Shown here: piece after piece, positions 1 to 7,272 of the stretch
Layout: each line of letters opens with the position of its first letter
Numbering within the stretch: the stretch's first letter is position 1
From: Bacillota bacterium
Lineage (GTDB): Bacteria; Bacillota; Bacilli; Desulfuribacillales; Desulfuribacillaceae
Direction: 5' to 3'
Length of the DNA stretch: 37,378 bases
NCBI GenBank assembly: GCA_023388635.1
Contig: JAEWFW010000030.1
Span: 1-37,378, forward strand
Translations under genes and position numbers: made by a program
The notes under the pieces: model-generated
The model's input: the letters and a program-made list of their open reading frames with translations, nothing else
What the model was told of the DNA's origin: nothing
The model's database searches: none

Positions 1-2
1 GC

Positions 3-74
3 TACCGAATCAAAGAGAAGAAAAAGGCTGGCTTTTATGATGTTAGTCGTTATGAATCAAATCATAGCGAGTAA
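3..74 (+). CDS. C-terminal tail of a gene entering from the left edge
   Basis: Frame 3 is open from the window edge and encodes 23 residues, rich in Lys/Arg and ending YESNHSE, before a TAA at 72-74. It reads like a protein C-terminus but is too short to assign to a family. It competes with the overlapping 37-222 ORF in another frame; both may be real if the genes overlap. No function is proposed. Confidence 0.25.
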   Translation, partial: YRIKEKKKAGFYDVSRYESNHSE

Positions 75-222
75 TTTGGGGAAATTTCGACCGTTTATTT
101 TGGGAGTTTTTAAAACGCTATTGACACGTTTGCGGGAACCTGCCGAAAATTGGTTGCTGTTTGCCATGCTACAGCGCCTTGATCAACAATTGAAGCAAGT
201 TAGTCAGATGAAATATAAATAA
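37..222 (+). CDS. Small hypothetical protein (61 aa), possibly partial
   Basis: This frame is open from base 1, so it is either the end of a larger gene or a 61-aa gene starting at ATG 37 (ATG 40 and 52 are alternatives). A purine-rich stretch (AGAAGAAAAAGG) lies about 8 bases upstream of 37. The protein is basic, with a Leu/Phe-rich centre (FILGVFKTLL) and a helical C-terminus, and resembles no family I recognise. The TAA at 220-222 lies 30 bases before the next start. Edge truncation makes the call weak. Confidence 0.35.
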   Translation: MMLVVMNQIIASNLGKFRPFILGVFKTLLTRLREPAENWLLFAMLQRLDQQLKQVSQMKYK

Positions 223-252
223 TAAATAAACGGTGTATGGGGGAGTGGGAGA

Positions 253-429
253 ATGAATTGTCCAGATAAAAGCATCAATACTAAATCAGAAGAGCTGACA
301 GAATTGCATGCGGAATTGAAGAACGTCGTTCATCTGCTTGAAGACGAGTCCATTGGGCTTAATGAAGTTCTGATTCTATGCAATCGTTTACTTATCACAC
401 GTCAGAAAATCGAAAAAGTAGTCCTCTGA
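253..429 (+). CDS. Spo0E-like small sporulation regulator (58 aa)
   Basis: The ATG at 253 follows a GGGAGTGGGAG ribosome binding site directly. The 58-aa product is two predicted helices: an N-terminal one (ELTELHAELKNVVHLLE) and a second one (LNEVLILCNRLLITRQKIEK). Size and layout match Spo0E-like aspartyl-phosphate phosphatases, which remove phosphate from Spo0A~P and delay sporulation. The family's SQELD motif falls where this protein has CNRLL, so the key Asp is not conserved. It may be a diverged or inactive member. Assignment is by length, helix pattern and motif position only; a helical mini-protein of another kind is possible. Confidence 0.5.
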   Translation: MNCPDKSINTKSEELTELHAELKNVVHLLEDESIGLNEVLILCNRLLITRQKIEKVVL

Positions 430-453
430 ATAAAAATCACCTCTAAATACAAG

Positions 454-487
454 TCTCCTTGGCAATTGGCTATGATCGTCAAGGAGA
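454..487 (+). terminator. Hairpin after the Spo0E-like gene
   Basis: Perfect 8-bp arms TCTCCTTG (454-461) and CAAGGAGA (480-487) enclose an 18-base loop 25 bases after the stop of the Spo0E-like gene. The following sequence is AT-rich but has no clean T run, so this is a weak terminator or another RNA hairpin. The rest of 430-603 shows no gene. Confidence 0.35.
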
Positions 488-603
488 TAATACTTATTAC
501 CGCGTATTTCTTCTCTTTGTTCCATCACTTTCTAAAACATCTACTCTAAGCCATTCTATCCTTTACTCAATATAATCCATGAATTTTCCCACAATATAAA
601 AGA

Positions 604-632
604 TTTACAAACAAACCCTTGTGTGATATAGT
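604..632 (+). promoter_or_regulatory. Sigma-A promoter of the DndB-like/MrpR-like operon
   Basis: TTTACA (604-609), a 17-bp spacer, then TATAGT (627-632) preceded by an extended -10 TG (624-625). This is close to the vegetative consensus. Transcription should start near 639, giving a leader of about 165 bases before the first gene. Confidence 0.7.
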
Positions 633-634
633 TT

Positions 635-649
635 CTCTAGTTACTAGAG
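635..649 (+). promoter_or_regulatory. Operator-like palindrome over the transcription start
   Basis: CTCTAGTTACTAGAG is a perfect inverted repeat with 6-bp arms around 3 bases, sitting just downstream of the -10 box. This is a classic repressor position. The operon encodes a repressor-like protein (2223-3230), so autoregulation is an attractive inference, but no binding data exist here. A second, weaker repeat (AGATG...CATCT) lies near 675-691. Confidence 0.55.
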
Positions 650-697
650 TAAAATAATAAAGAAGACTTAATTTAGATGTGAATTTCATCTGAATCT

Positions 698-796
698 TAC
701 CGCTCCTTGCCATCCGTGGCACCGCGGTATTAGGCCATCCGTGGCCGTTAGTCGCACTTATCCTGGTGAGGATAAAGAATAAATATCTGCAAGGAG
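698..796 (+). promoter_or_regulatory. Structured 5' leader with alternative SD-sequestering helix
   Basis: Three hairpins follow in series: TGCCA-TCCG-TGGCA (708-721), GGCCA-TCCG-TGGCC (733-746) and TTATCC-loop-GGATAA (758-775). The first two share the exact 12-mer GCCATCCGTGGC. TACCGC (698-703) can pair with GCGGTA (724-729) and enclose the first hairpin. Alternatively CTCCTTGC (703-710) is perfectly complementary to GCAAGGAG (789-796), which contains the SD of the 804 gene. The two pairings exclude each other, as expected of a translational switch. I do not recognise a known riboswitch class. Confidence 0.55.
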
Positions 797-803
797 TAAA
801 CGG

Positions 804-2219
804 ATGAAAAGCAAACAGGAACTCATTCTATTATTGCAGGATGTTTTGCAAAATGATATCAAGCATAATAAAAAGAAGATTAATACAATTAAGGAAAACT
901 TGGCTCCTTATCAAGTGAGTGCGGGGCAAGTTGTCATGTTGATTAATCATGCTATGACAGAATTGGACGGGATTGATTCGAGATTGCTCTGTCTATTTGC
1001 CGAGCAGGTGTTGCTGGCGGCAGATGATATTGATGTACATATAACGTCGTTTTTTTCAACCCGGGAAATCAAAGAAGCGAAGACGACATTTACAATGCCT
1101 GTCAGGCAGCCATTACAGTTACCATATACATTTGAGAACGTTCTGCGAGTAGCCGATGATGAGTACATAACAGTCGTCAATGGATCGCTTTTAAAAAGGC
1201 TGTTTGACTCCGGACTAATACAATACAATCCGGAAACCCAGCGTGAGGCGCGAGCAAGACATGTAAACGGCAGAATTATTGAGATGCCTAAAATTAACAG
1301 CAAACGTGTCAAGGAGATCAGTGATTGTTTGGAAAAGAACGAATTGATCTCTTCGACATTGACATTAAACGCGCGTTTACTTTCGGCCGATGAAGGTGAG
1401 GAGTTGTTTTATGCCGATGACAGATTGTTAACTGTTGCAGAAGGGACATTGTTGGATATTCTCGACGGATTTCACCGTTTACAGGCAATTGTTAAAACTC
1501 TTTCGGTAAAACCGGATATCGACATGCCGTTTACATTGCGCATTTTAAATTATGATATCCAAAGGGCGAAGATGTATTTTGAACAGATGAATAAAACAGA
1601 ACCTGTGGCAAAAAGCCGCCTAGCGGAAATGAACACGACCGGCATGTCAAATTTTATTGCTAAAACGGTGCAACTCAACAGCCGACTAAGGGGCAGGGTT
1701 TCTAGCTCTGATATGATACCTCCGCAAGGGGAATTTCTAGTGACCTTTCGCACTTTACAGGAAGCGATTCAGGAAAATTTCCATGTGCAAAATAAAGCAG
1801 AGGCTATAGCTATAGCCGAATTCTTGACGCAGTTTTTTAATCAACTGATAGAGCATGACACAGACGCTTTTGACACTGATATTGCTGCCGTCAGAAAAAG
1901 AAGTATCATCAATGCTAATCAAATGTTTTATGGATATGTGGCATTGGCGAAACGTTTTTATCAACAGCGAATCGATATCACGCGGCTCTCATCGCTGATG
2001 GAACAGATTGATTTTGACAGAGACAATCCGCTTTGGAGGACATTGAAAATAGTAGATGAGCGGGGAATCACCAATAACATGAAGAAAGCAATCACGGCAT
2101 ACTTTAAGCAATTGCCGATTATTGTGGATGATGTTAATAGCGAAAATAACGCCAATGTCAAAAATCATGTTGATGCAGATGCTGATGTTGGCGCTGATGT
2201 CGGCGTTGGAGGTGTGTAG
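804..2219 (+). CDS. DGQHR-domain / DndB-like protein (471 aa)
   Basis: The start has a strong SD (AAGGAG, 791-796). Family features are visible: a YNPETQR block at residues 141-147 (DndB-like proteins carry Y..xQR here), a helix INSKRVKEI (164-172), and DGFHRLQAI (221-229), the DGQHR signature with Q replaced by F. MNKTEPVAKSR (262-272) matches the conserved asparagine-containing loop. The family includes DndB, regulator of DNA phosphorothioation, but no dnd genes are nearby, so the role here is unknown. The C-terminus ends in a low-complexity Asp/Ala/Val/Gly tail. It is co-transcribed with the repressor-like gene 3 bases downstream. The family call is fairly firm, the function open. Confidence 0.75.
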   Translation: MKSKQELILLLQDVLQNDIKHNKKKINTIKENLAPYQVSAGQVVMLINHAMTELDGIDSRLLCLFAEQVLLAADDIDVHITSFFSTREIKEAKTTFTMPVRQPLQLPYTFENVLRVADDEYITVVNGSLLKRLFDSGLIQYNPETQREARARHVNGRIIEMPKINSKRVKEISDCLEKNELISSTLTLNARLLSADEGEELFYADDRLLTVAEGTLLDILDGFHRLQAIVKTLSVKPDIDMPFTLRILNYDIQRAKMYFEQMNKTEPVAKSRLAEMNTTGMSNFIAKTVQLNSRLRGRVSSSDMIPPQGEFLVTFRTLQEAIQENFHVQNKAEAIAIAEFLTQFFNQLIEHDTDAFDTDIAAVRKRSIINANQMFYGYVALAKRFYQQRIDITRLSSLMEQIDFDRDNPLWRTLKIVDERGITNNMKKAITAYFKQLPIIVDDVNSENNANVKNHVDADADVGADVGVGGV

Positions 2220-2222
2220 GCA

Positions 2223-3230
2223 ATGCATGACGGTATTCAAAGGCAAAGGCTGTTTCAGCCGCAAATTAAGCAGGAGTTTTTGCAGACGCTCACGGAGGAA
2301 ACGCAAAAACCGTATTTGCGTGTTTTGCAGCTTGCTGCTGACAGTGAATATTTGTATAACACTGATTTGTACGATATGAATATTGACCAAATTGCAGATG
2401 TTATCAGAGGGATTAATCCGCTGACATTAGCCTCAGCGAGAAGTGTAATTGGCTATATTAAGAAATACATTGAGTGGGCAATTACTGAGAAAGGTCTTGC
2501 AAAAACCAACATTCATCCTTTATCAATCATTGATCCCAGTTGGTACGGACAGTTTGTCGATTTTACTAAAAAGCTGTATTTCAGTGAAGAAGAGATATTT
2601 GCATTAGAGGAAGATTTGCTGAATGGTCAGGATGCCGTTATTTTGCGCCTGCTGTTTGAAGGGGTGTATGGTGATGGGCAAAATGAATTGCTCAATTTGA
2701 GAATGCGCGATCTATCACTAGATGATAACCGGATCCGGCTGTACGATGATGCCAAAGGCGAGCGGACAATTGAAGTTTCAGACCGCTGCGTGCAACTAAT
2801 CAGAGAGGCATATAAGCAGACGAAGTATTTTAACCGCAACGGCACGGTGGAAAATGCCAGAAGGAGTACATCGATGCTAGTCGATGCAGGCTATATCATC
2901 AAAACTGCCAAGACGAGGGGGAAAAACGTCTCTCGTGCTGCGAAACATGTGATATACAGAAGACTATCTGTCATCAGTGAAGTCTTTGAGATCCCTTATT
3001 TGACGACAAAAAACATTTGGAAATCCGGGCAGATAAAGTTTGCCTACGATTTATATATGAGAGACGGAGAGTTGGGATCGCGGCAATTCTATGAAATCGC
3101 CGATAGGTTTAATTTGACAAAGATAAAAAATAAATTAGGTGGCAGTGAGCATTATAATATCTCGCTGATGAAAGATTATATTACCTCGAGAAATTTAAAA
3201 GAATTATATAATATTGATATCGAAATCTGA
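2223..3230 (+). CDS. Integrase-fold protein lacking catalytic residues, MrpR/YopR-like (335 aa)
   Basis: The GGAGGTG SD lies inside the end of the upstream gene. The protein has the layout of a tyrosine recombinase: an N-terminal SAM-like helical domain (about 52-90) and a C-terminal domain from about 120. The box I region reads LLFEGVYGDGQNELLNL (143-159), where active enzymes have TGLRxxEL, so the catalytic Arg is missing. The box II region (TTKNIWKSGQIKFAYDLY, 261-278) lacks the HxxR. This is the pattern of MrpR (YopR), the SP-beta master repressor, a DNA-binding recombinase fold without recombinase activity. It is inferred to be a DNA-binding regulator acting with the DndB-like protein, possibly on the palindrome at 635-649. 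No prophage genes surround it. Confidence 0.65.
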   Translation: MHDGIQRQRLFQPQIKQEFLQTLTEETQKPYLRVLQLAADSEYLYNTDLYDMNIDQIADVIRGINPLTLASARSVIGYIKKYIEWAITEKGLAKTNIHPLSIIDPSWYGQFVDFTKKLYFSEEEIFALEEDLLNGQDAVILRLLFEGVYGDGQNELLNLRMRDLSLDDNRIRLYDDAKGERTIEVSDRCVQLIREAYKQTKYFNRNGTVENARRSTSMLVDAGYIIKTAKTRGKNVSRAAKHVIYRRLSVISEVFEIPYLTTKNIWKSGQIKFAYDLYMRDGELGSRQFYEIADRFNLTKIKNKLGGSEHYNISLMKDYITSRNLKELYNIDIEI

Positions 3231-3251
3231 CGGCTGATAGTCAGATTTTTT
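3223..3251 (+). terminator. Intrinsic terminator of the DndB-like/MrpR-like operon
   Basis: AAATCTGAC (3223-3231) pairs with GTCAGATTT (3240-3248) around an 8-base loop and runs into six T's. It overlaps the last codons and stop of the upstream gene and closes the two-gene unit. Confidence 0.8.
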
Positions 3252-3349
3252 GTTATTAAATAGCTGAGAAATCGGGGATACCGCGATGATAGTCATGGGA
3301 GTTAAAAGAAATAATTGTAAATTTAATAGGAGATAATTACAAAATGCTA

Positions 3350-3378
3350 TTGGCATATTCAGTATTTTAGCTTATAAT
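3350..3378 (+). promoter_or_regulatory. Sigma-A promoter of the 134-aa gene
   Basis: TTGGCA (3350-3355), 17-bp spacer, then a perfect TATAAT (3373-3378). It lies 63 bases before the ATG at 3442 and shows that the 134-aa gene is transcribed apart from the unit upstream. Confidence 0.75.
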
Positions 3379-3441
3379 GAATTTACCCCCAACCAGAACA
3401 TGCGTTCCTTATTTGACTAGAAGCAGAAAGGGAGTAGATAC

Positions 3442-3846
3442 ATGGTAGAAACTTTAAAGCAGGAGGTATGTTCGTCAGGTAAGCTAGATAGTCGCAATCA
3501 GCTTGATGAAGAAATGTGTTTTTTAATTCGATCCGATGCCGATGAAGAATATTTTGCAGAGCATTATAATGTGACAAAAGATAGAGTGTATTTCTCGATG
3601 CTTCAATTTCGAGAGTATAAAAGAAGTACAAGACATATGTCGTTAGAAGAGTTTTTGCGAATGTATGAAATAAATCGCATTGAGGCATTGGAAGGTCTGT
3701 TTCAGCATCCGATTATCGAATACGATGTTCGTCAATTGGAGAGAGAAATAGCAAATAACAGGATAACACTTAGACAGTTGTATGAATTAAAACAGAGACA
3801 TAAAAAAAGAAGGTTGCTGAGACTCCTATTCTCAACAACCGACTAG
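3442..3846 (+). CDS. Hypothetical protein (134 aa)
   Basis: ATG with a good SD (AAAGGGAG, 3427-3434) and a near-consensus promoter. The protein is charged, soluble and mostly helical. An acidic N-terminal half includes DADEEYFAEHYNVTKDRVYF; the C-terminal coil (QLEREIANNRITLRQLYELK) ends in a very basic stretch (KQRHKKRRLLRLL). The EEYFAEHYNVTKDRV segment could be a helix-turn-helix, but I cannot assign a family. The basic tail suggests nucleic-acid or membrane contact (inference). The last 12 codons overlap the terminator of the convergent gene. Confidence 0.65.
   Translation: MVETLKQEVCSSGKLDSRNQLDEEMCFLIRSDADEEYFAEHYNVTKDRVYFSMLQFREYKRSTRHMSLEEFLRMYEINRIEALEGLFQHPIIEYDVRQLEREIANNRITLRQLYELKQRHKKRRLLRLLFSTTD
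3802..3840 (-). terminator. Terminator of the SEC-C/methyltransferase gene, inside a convergent gene
   Basis: Read on the minus strand, GGTTG-TTGAG pairs with CTCAGCAACC around a 9-base loop (one mismatch) and is followed by TTCTTTTTTT. It ends transcription from 4919-3924 but lies wholly within the 3' end of the plus-strand gene 3442-3846. Confidence 0.7.
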
Positions 3847-3923
3847 AAAAATACTTGAAATTCAACAAATATAGTACCATAAAAGTCTGAAAAGGGAAAT
3901 AGTAATTTCTATCGTTTATTTAC

Positions 3924-4919
3924 TTACGGTTTTAGTATAAAACCATCTACCAAAAATACTCGGTCATCGTGGAATCTCCATAGCCATTGGTCGCGCTTTT
4001 GCAGGGAGAAATACTTTTCATACAGGGTATCGATAGCACTTCCCTGCACATGGTGCCCCTTTGCCTGTAACATTTGATGGATATCCTGTTTCAGCATATC
4101 TTCCGGTTCGGAAATTAGATCGGTTATCGGACTTTTAATACCGTCAAACGATCCCCAATGGAATTTATCGACGGTGATGATACTCTTGCCCTTGGGGCTT
4201 GTCAGGGAGTGTAGGATACGCAGATGCTGTTCAGGTACGATTTCATCGGCGATGTTATTGATTAAAGCCATAAATTCCGCAACAATCGGTGAATTTTCGA
4301 TTCGTCTCATTTGGATCAGAGTTTTCATAAGCAGATCAAAAAACACACTAAACAATTGCGAAACGATATTCACGGATAAGACGAGATCATATTTGCGGTT
4401 GATTGAGAATTTATTTTTTGGATTTCTGTAGAAGCGTTGTAGCAGTAAAAACGCTTCTTCCATTTGCCCACTTTCCAGAAACGTTTGCAGTTCAGGAATC
4501 AGAGTTGTGTATAGCCCGGTAATATCGGCACAGTAACAGTGCAATTTTTTTTGCAGCTTGCCTGGTAAAGCCGATTTAGCGGCGTTAATTGCCAGCCAAT
4601 CGACATCATACAGATCGATTCGCGCAGCATGCTCTGCTAGAAATGCGAGCGGAAGATCTTCGCAATTGCCTGCACCGAGAATGGCTACTTTGGTATATTC
4701 TTTCGTATTTAATCCATAGACTGTGTCACTGATAAAATCGTAGACACCCTGCCGGTTACTGTTCCAAGTGTCGGTTGCGTTGGCTTTCGCCTGTTGATTG
4801 GCAATCACCAAGGTATTGGCAAGGGAGTTCAGTGTATGTGCTACCGGCTTCTTTCTGCGGCAACAAGATACGAATGGTTTAGTTGAGCCGCAAGGGCAAG
4901 GCCAATTATCGATAAGCAT
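3924..4919 (-). CDS. SEC-C motif plus Rossmann methyltransferase-like protein (331 aa)
   Basis: The N-terminus carries a SEC-C zinc motif, CPCGSTKPFVSCC (residues 8-20), which in SecA and other proteins binds zinc and mediates protein contacts. From about residue 75 follows a class I methyltransferase-like core: AILGAGNCEDLP (79-90) as the nucleotide loop and IDLYDVDW (101-108) as the acidic second strand. The remaining 200 residues are helical without further clear motifs. SAM binding is plausible but a catalytic motif is not evident. SEC-C is N-terminal here, whereas in SecA it is C-terminal. The SD on the minus strand is GAGAGGGG. The gene is monocistronic, with its own terminator at 3802-3840. 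Confidence 0.7.
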   Translation of the reverse strand: MLIDNWPCPCGSTKPFVSCCRRKKPVAHTLNSLANTLVIANQQAKANATDTWNSNRQGVYDFISDTVYGLNTKEYTKVAILGAGNCEDLPLAFLAEHAARIDLYDVDWLAINAAKSALPGKLQKKLHCYCADITGLYTTLIPELQTFLESGQMEEAFLLLQRFYRNPKNKFSINRKYDLVLSVNIVSQLFSVFFDLLMKTLIQMRRIENSPIVAEFMALINNIADEIVPEQHLRILHSLTSPKGKSIITVDKFHWGSFDGIKSPITDLISEPEDMLKQDIHQMLQAKGHHVQGSAIDTLYEKYFSLQKRDQWLWRFHDDRVFLVDGFILKP

Positions 4920-5020
4920 GGATGATACCCCTCTCAGAGAAATGAGTAGAAAACAAACATCGTATCAATTATATCAAATGCCAAACTATGGCGGCAGACT
5001 GCAAAGTTACTAAAAAATGA

Positions 5021-5329
5021 CTACAAAACTACTAATTCTAAAATGAAAACGGTCAAACATGCGGAGAGTGACACTTTAAACAAGCTGCTTCCCCGGTAAG
5101 CGAAGAAGATGGCAACGATGAAGCTGGCTAATCCAGACCATACGCTTGCCGTCGCGTGCAAAATGGCGGGGAATGTCATAACTGCCAGTGTCACAAACGG
5201 TATGTAGTAAAAGAATGATTTGATATAGATATTTTCAATGTCTCTTCTGATCAAAAGCAGCGGCAACAGCCTGATTAAGTAAGTAACGCCTGCCATCACT
5301 GCAATATATACAAAGATATTCGTTTCCAT
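5021..5329 (-). CDS. azlD: AzlD-type branched-chain amino acid transport subunit
   Basis: A 102-aa hydrophobic protein with four predicted membrane segments and the family's TYLIRLLPLLLI sequence near the N-terminus, the usual AzlD size. With AzlC it forms a plasma-membrane exporter of branched-chain amino acids (LIV-E family). The ATG at 5329 has an AAGGAGC SD. It lies 58 bases downstream of azlC in the same operon. No terminator is obvious after it. Confidence 0.9.
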   Translation of the reverse strand: METNIFVYIAVMAGVTYLIRLLPLLLIRRDIENIYIKSFFYYIPFVTLAVMTFPAILHATASVWSGLASFIVAIFFAYRGSSLFKVSLSACLTVFILELVVL

Positions 5330-5387
5330 TGGGTTGCTCCTTGTGCTGAGTATTCTTTAGTACACGTTCACTTTACCAAAGGTTCTT

Positions 5388-6164
5388 TTACAGAGAGTCT
5401 GATTCCTTAATCTCTTCTCTGTCATGTGTGCCATGTGCGTTTTCATGTTCTGTCGCAGTGGCTTGTTCTTTGATCGGGAATAGTACTGCGGCAGCACTGG
5501 CAATCAGGATTGTCAAAATGATAATTTTCGAGCCCGCCGAGATGTGGCTGAAAATTGCCAGTTGAGAAAACAGAAAACTCATCACCATTGACAGCAAAAT
5601 TACGCTCGATAATACGCGATTGCTTTTGGCAGGCGGAATGATCAAGGCGAGGAACATGGCGTACAGTGCCACACTCAAGGCGCTGACGATGTTGGCAGGT
5701 AGAATATTCCCCGAAACGACTCCGAGAATTGTCCCGCCTACCCAACCGGGTATCGCGATAGTCATCAATCCGTACGAGTAAAATGGATTTAATTTGCCCT
5801 CTGTGCGCACTGCCACTGCAAAAATTTCATCGGTGACGCCGAAGGCGATGAACAATCGATGGATAAAAGGTGATTGTGGGTCTAGTTTCTGTGACAGCGA
5901 ACAAGACATTAAGAAGTAGCGCAGATTAATAATGAACTGTGTGATCACCATTTCTAAATATGTCGCCGAGATGCTAATCAGGGAAAGCGCAGCAAATTGA
6001 CCGGCAGATGTTAAATTGACCGCTGACATTAGAGCTGCTTCCCATGATGTCAGCCCGGTGTTTTTGGCGACGATTCCGAATGTAAATGCCACTGCAAAAT
6101 ATCCGAGGCAAATAGGGACACCGTCTTTTATGCCGCGTTTCCAATTGTTAATATTGCTATCCAT
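5388..6164 (-). CDS. azlC: AzlC-family branched-chain amino acid permease
   Basis: 258 aa, the larger subunit of the AzlCD exporter. It has the diagnostic N-terminal region GVPICLGYFAVAFTFGIVAK (residues 15-34), the segment SAGQFAALSLI, multiple membrane helices and a conserved FGVTDEIFAV stretch. The C-terminal 30 residues are hydrophilic and His/Glu-rich, probably cytoplasmic. The SD is AAAGGGG. The divergent LysR gene is the likely regulator. The substrate (leucine, isoleucine, valine or analogues) is inferred from the family. Confidence 0.9.
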   Translation of the reverse strand: MDSNINNWKRGIKDGVPICLGYFAVAFTFGIVAKNTGLTSWEAALMSAVNLTSAGQFAALSLISISATYLEMVITQFIINLRYFLMSCSLSQKLDPQSPFIHRLFIAFGVTDEIFAVAVRTEGKLNPFYSYGLMTIAIPGWVGGTILGVVSGNILPANIVSALSVALYAMFLALIIPPAKSNRVLSSVILLSMVMSFLFSQLAIFSHISAGSKIIILTILIASAAAVLFPIKEQATATEHENAHGTHDREEIKESDSL

Positions 6165-6218
6165 TGTTGTTCCCCTTTGTAAAAGTTCATCTAGCTCTAC
6201 TTGATTTTATCACCACTA

Positions 6219-6268
6219 TTTACATTAGTAAAACGAATATATAAAATATAAACATTAGATATTCTAAT
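6219..6268 (+). promoter_or_regulatory. LysR-type operator region between azlC and its regulator
   Basis: The 170-bp divergent spacer holds ATTAG-N5-CTAAT (6254-6268), which contains the LysR T-N11-A pattern, and TTTAC-ATTA-GTAAA (6219-6232). Their positions suit a LysR protein contacting both promoters; binding is inferred. Confidence 0.5.
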
Positions 6269-6334
6269 GAAAAAAGGTGAATAAAGAGGGATGGAGAAAG
6301 AATAAGGCAGGACGGGTAGAAAGGGGGGATATAC

Positions 6335-7228
6335 GTGAAGCGTTACGAGGCTTTCGTGAAAATTATGGAGACCGGTAACTTTACCAAGGCGGCTGAAAAA
6401 CTTGGGTATACACAATCGGCAATCAGTCAGATGGTCCATTCGTTAGAAGAAGAACTGTCGACTACGCTGATACTGCGCTCACGCAAGGGAGTTACACCCA
6501 CTCCTGATGGAGAGCAATTTTTGCCATATATTAAGAAAATATATAATTCCCATAGAGAGTTGATAGAAAAGCACAAAGAAATGCAGGGACTGCAAAGTGG
6601 TTTAATCCGTATCGGCACGTTCTCCAGTGTTTCAAGCAATTGGCTGCCTGGATTAATGAAAGATTTTAAGGAACAGTATCCATCGGTTACGTTCGAGCTA
6701 CTGCAAGGGGAGTATACGAGCATAGCGCAATGGATTAAAGAAGGCAGTGTGGACTTCGGTTTTGTTAATCCCGAAGCCGTATCGAACCTGACGATCATCC
6801 CTTTGCAGCAGGATGAAATGCTGGCAGTTATGCCCATGGATCATCCGTTGGCGATCCGTGAGAAGGTGCAGCTGGCGGAGTTAGCACGTGAACCGTATAT
6901 TCTATTGGATGAAGGTGAATTAAGTAGTCCGCTGGAGTTTTTTAAACGAAGCAATTTGCAGCCGAATATACAGTACAGGGTTTATGATGACTACACAATT
7001 ATGGCGATGATTGAGCAAGGGATGGGTATTGCCATCTTGCCGAAACTTGTATTGGGAAGATTTCAATACAATATTGTGGCAAAAGAAATTTCACCGCCGA
7101 TTGTCAGGACGATCAGCCTTGCCTACAAGAATAAGAATGTGCTGCCGATTGCCAGCCGGTATTTTATTGATAAAATTATCGAACGGTATGGGGATATGAT
7201 TGGTGTTTCATCTAAAACTACGGTATAG
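6335..7228 (+). CDS. LysR-family transcriptional regulator
   Basis: 297 aa, typical length. The N-terminal winged helix spans about residues 1-60 (FTKAAEKLGYTQSAISQMVHSLEEEL), and the LysR substrate-binding domain runs from about 88, with IRIGTFSSVSSNWLPG as its first strand-helix. The GTG start is chosen for its strong SD (AAAGGGGGG, 7 bases upstream). Divergent from azlCD, it probably controls export of an amino acid that acts as coinducer, and represses itself, as is common in the family. The effector is not visible. Confidence 0.9.
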   Translation: MKRYEAFVKIMETGNFTKAAEKLGYTQSAISQMVHSLEEELSTTLILRSRKGVTPTPDGEQFLPYIKKIYNSHRELIEKHKEMQGLQSGLIRIGTFSSVSSNWLPGLMKDFKEQYPSVTFELLQGEYTSIAQWIKEGSVDFGFVNPEAVSNLTIIPLQQDEMLAVMPMDHPLAIREKVQLAELAREPYILLDEGELSSPLEFFKRSNLQPNIQYRVYDDYTIMAMIEQGMGIAILPKLVLGRFQYNIVAKEISPPIVRTISLAYKNKNVLPIASRYFIDKIIERYGDMIGVSSKTTV

Positions 7229-7272
7229 TTTGAGTGATTGATAACCGGACGAATTGAGAGGCGGTAAGGTTA

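Noticed and set aside
698..796. Known riboswitch or T-box in the dndB-like leader
   Set aside because: None of the conserved cores I know (T-box, c-di-GMP, SAM, guanidine, preQ1) can be seen; kept as an unclassified structured leader.
2223..3230. Active phage integrase with nearby att site
   Set aside because: Catalytic Arg and HxxR positions are substituted, and no direct-repeat att pair or phage genes were found around it.
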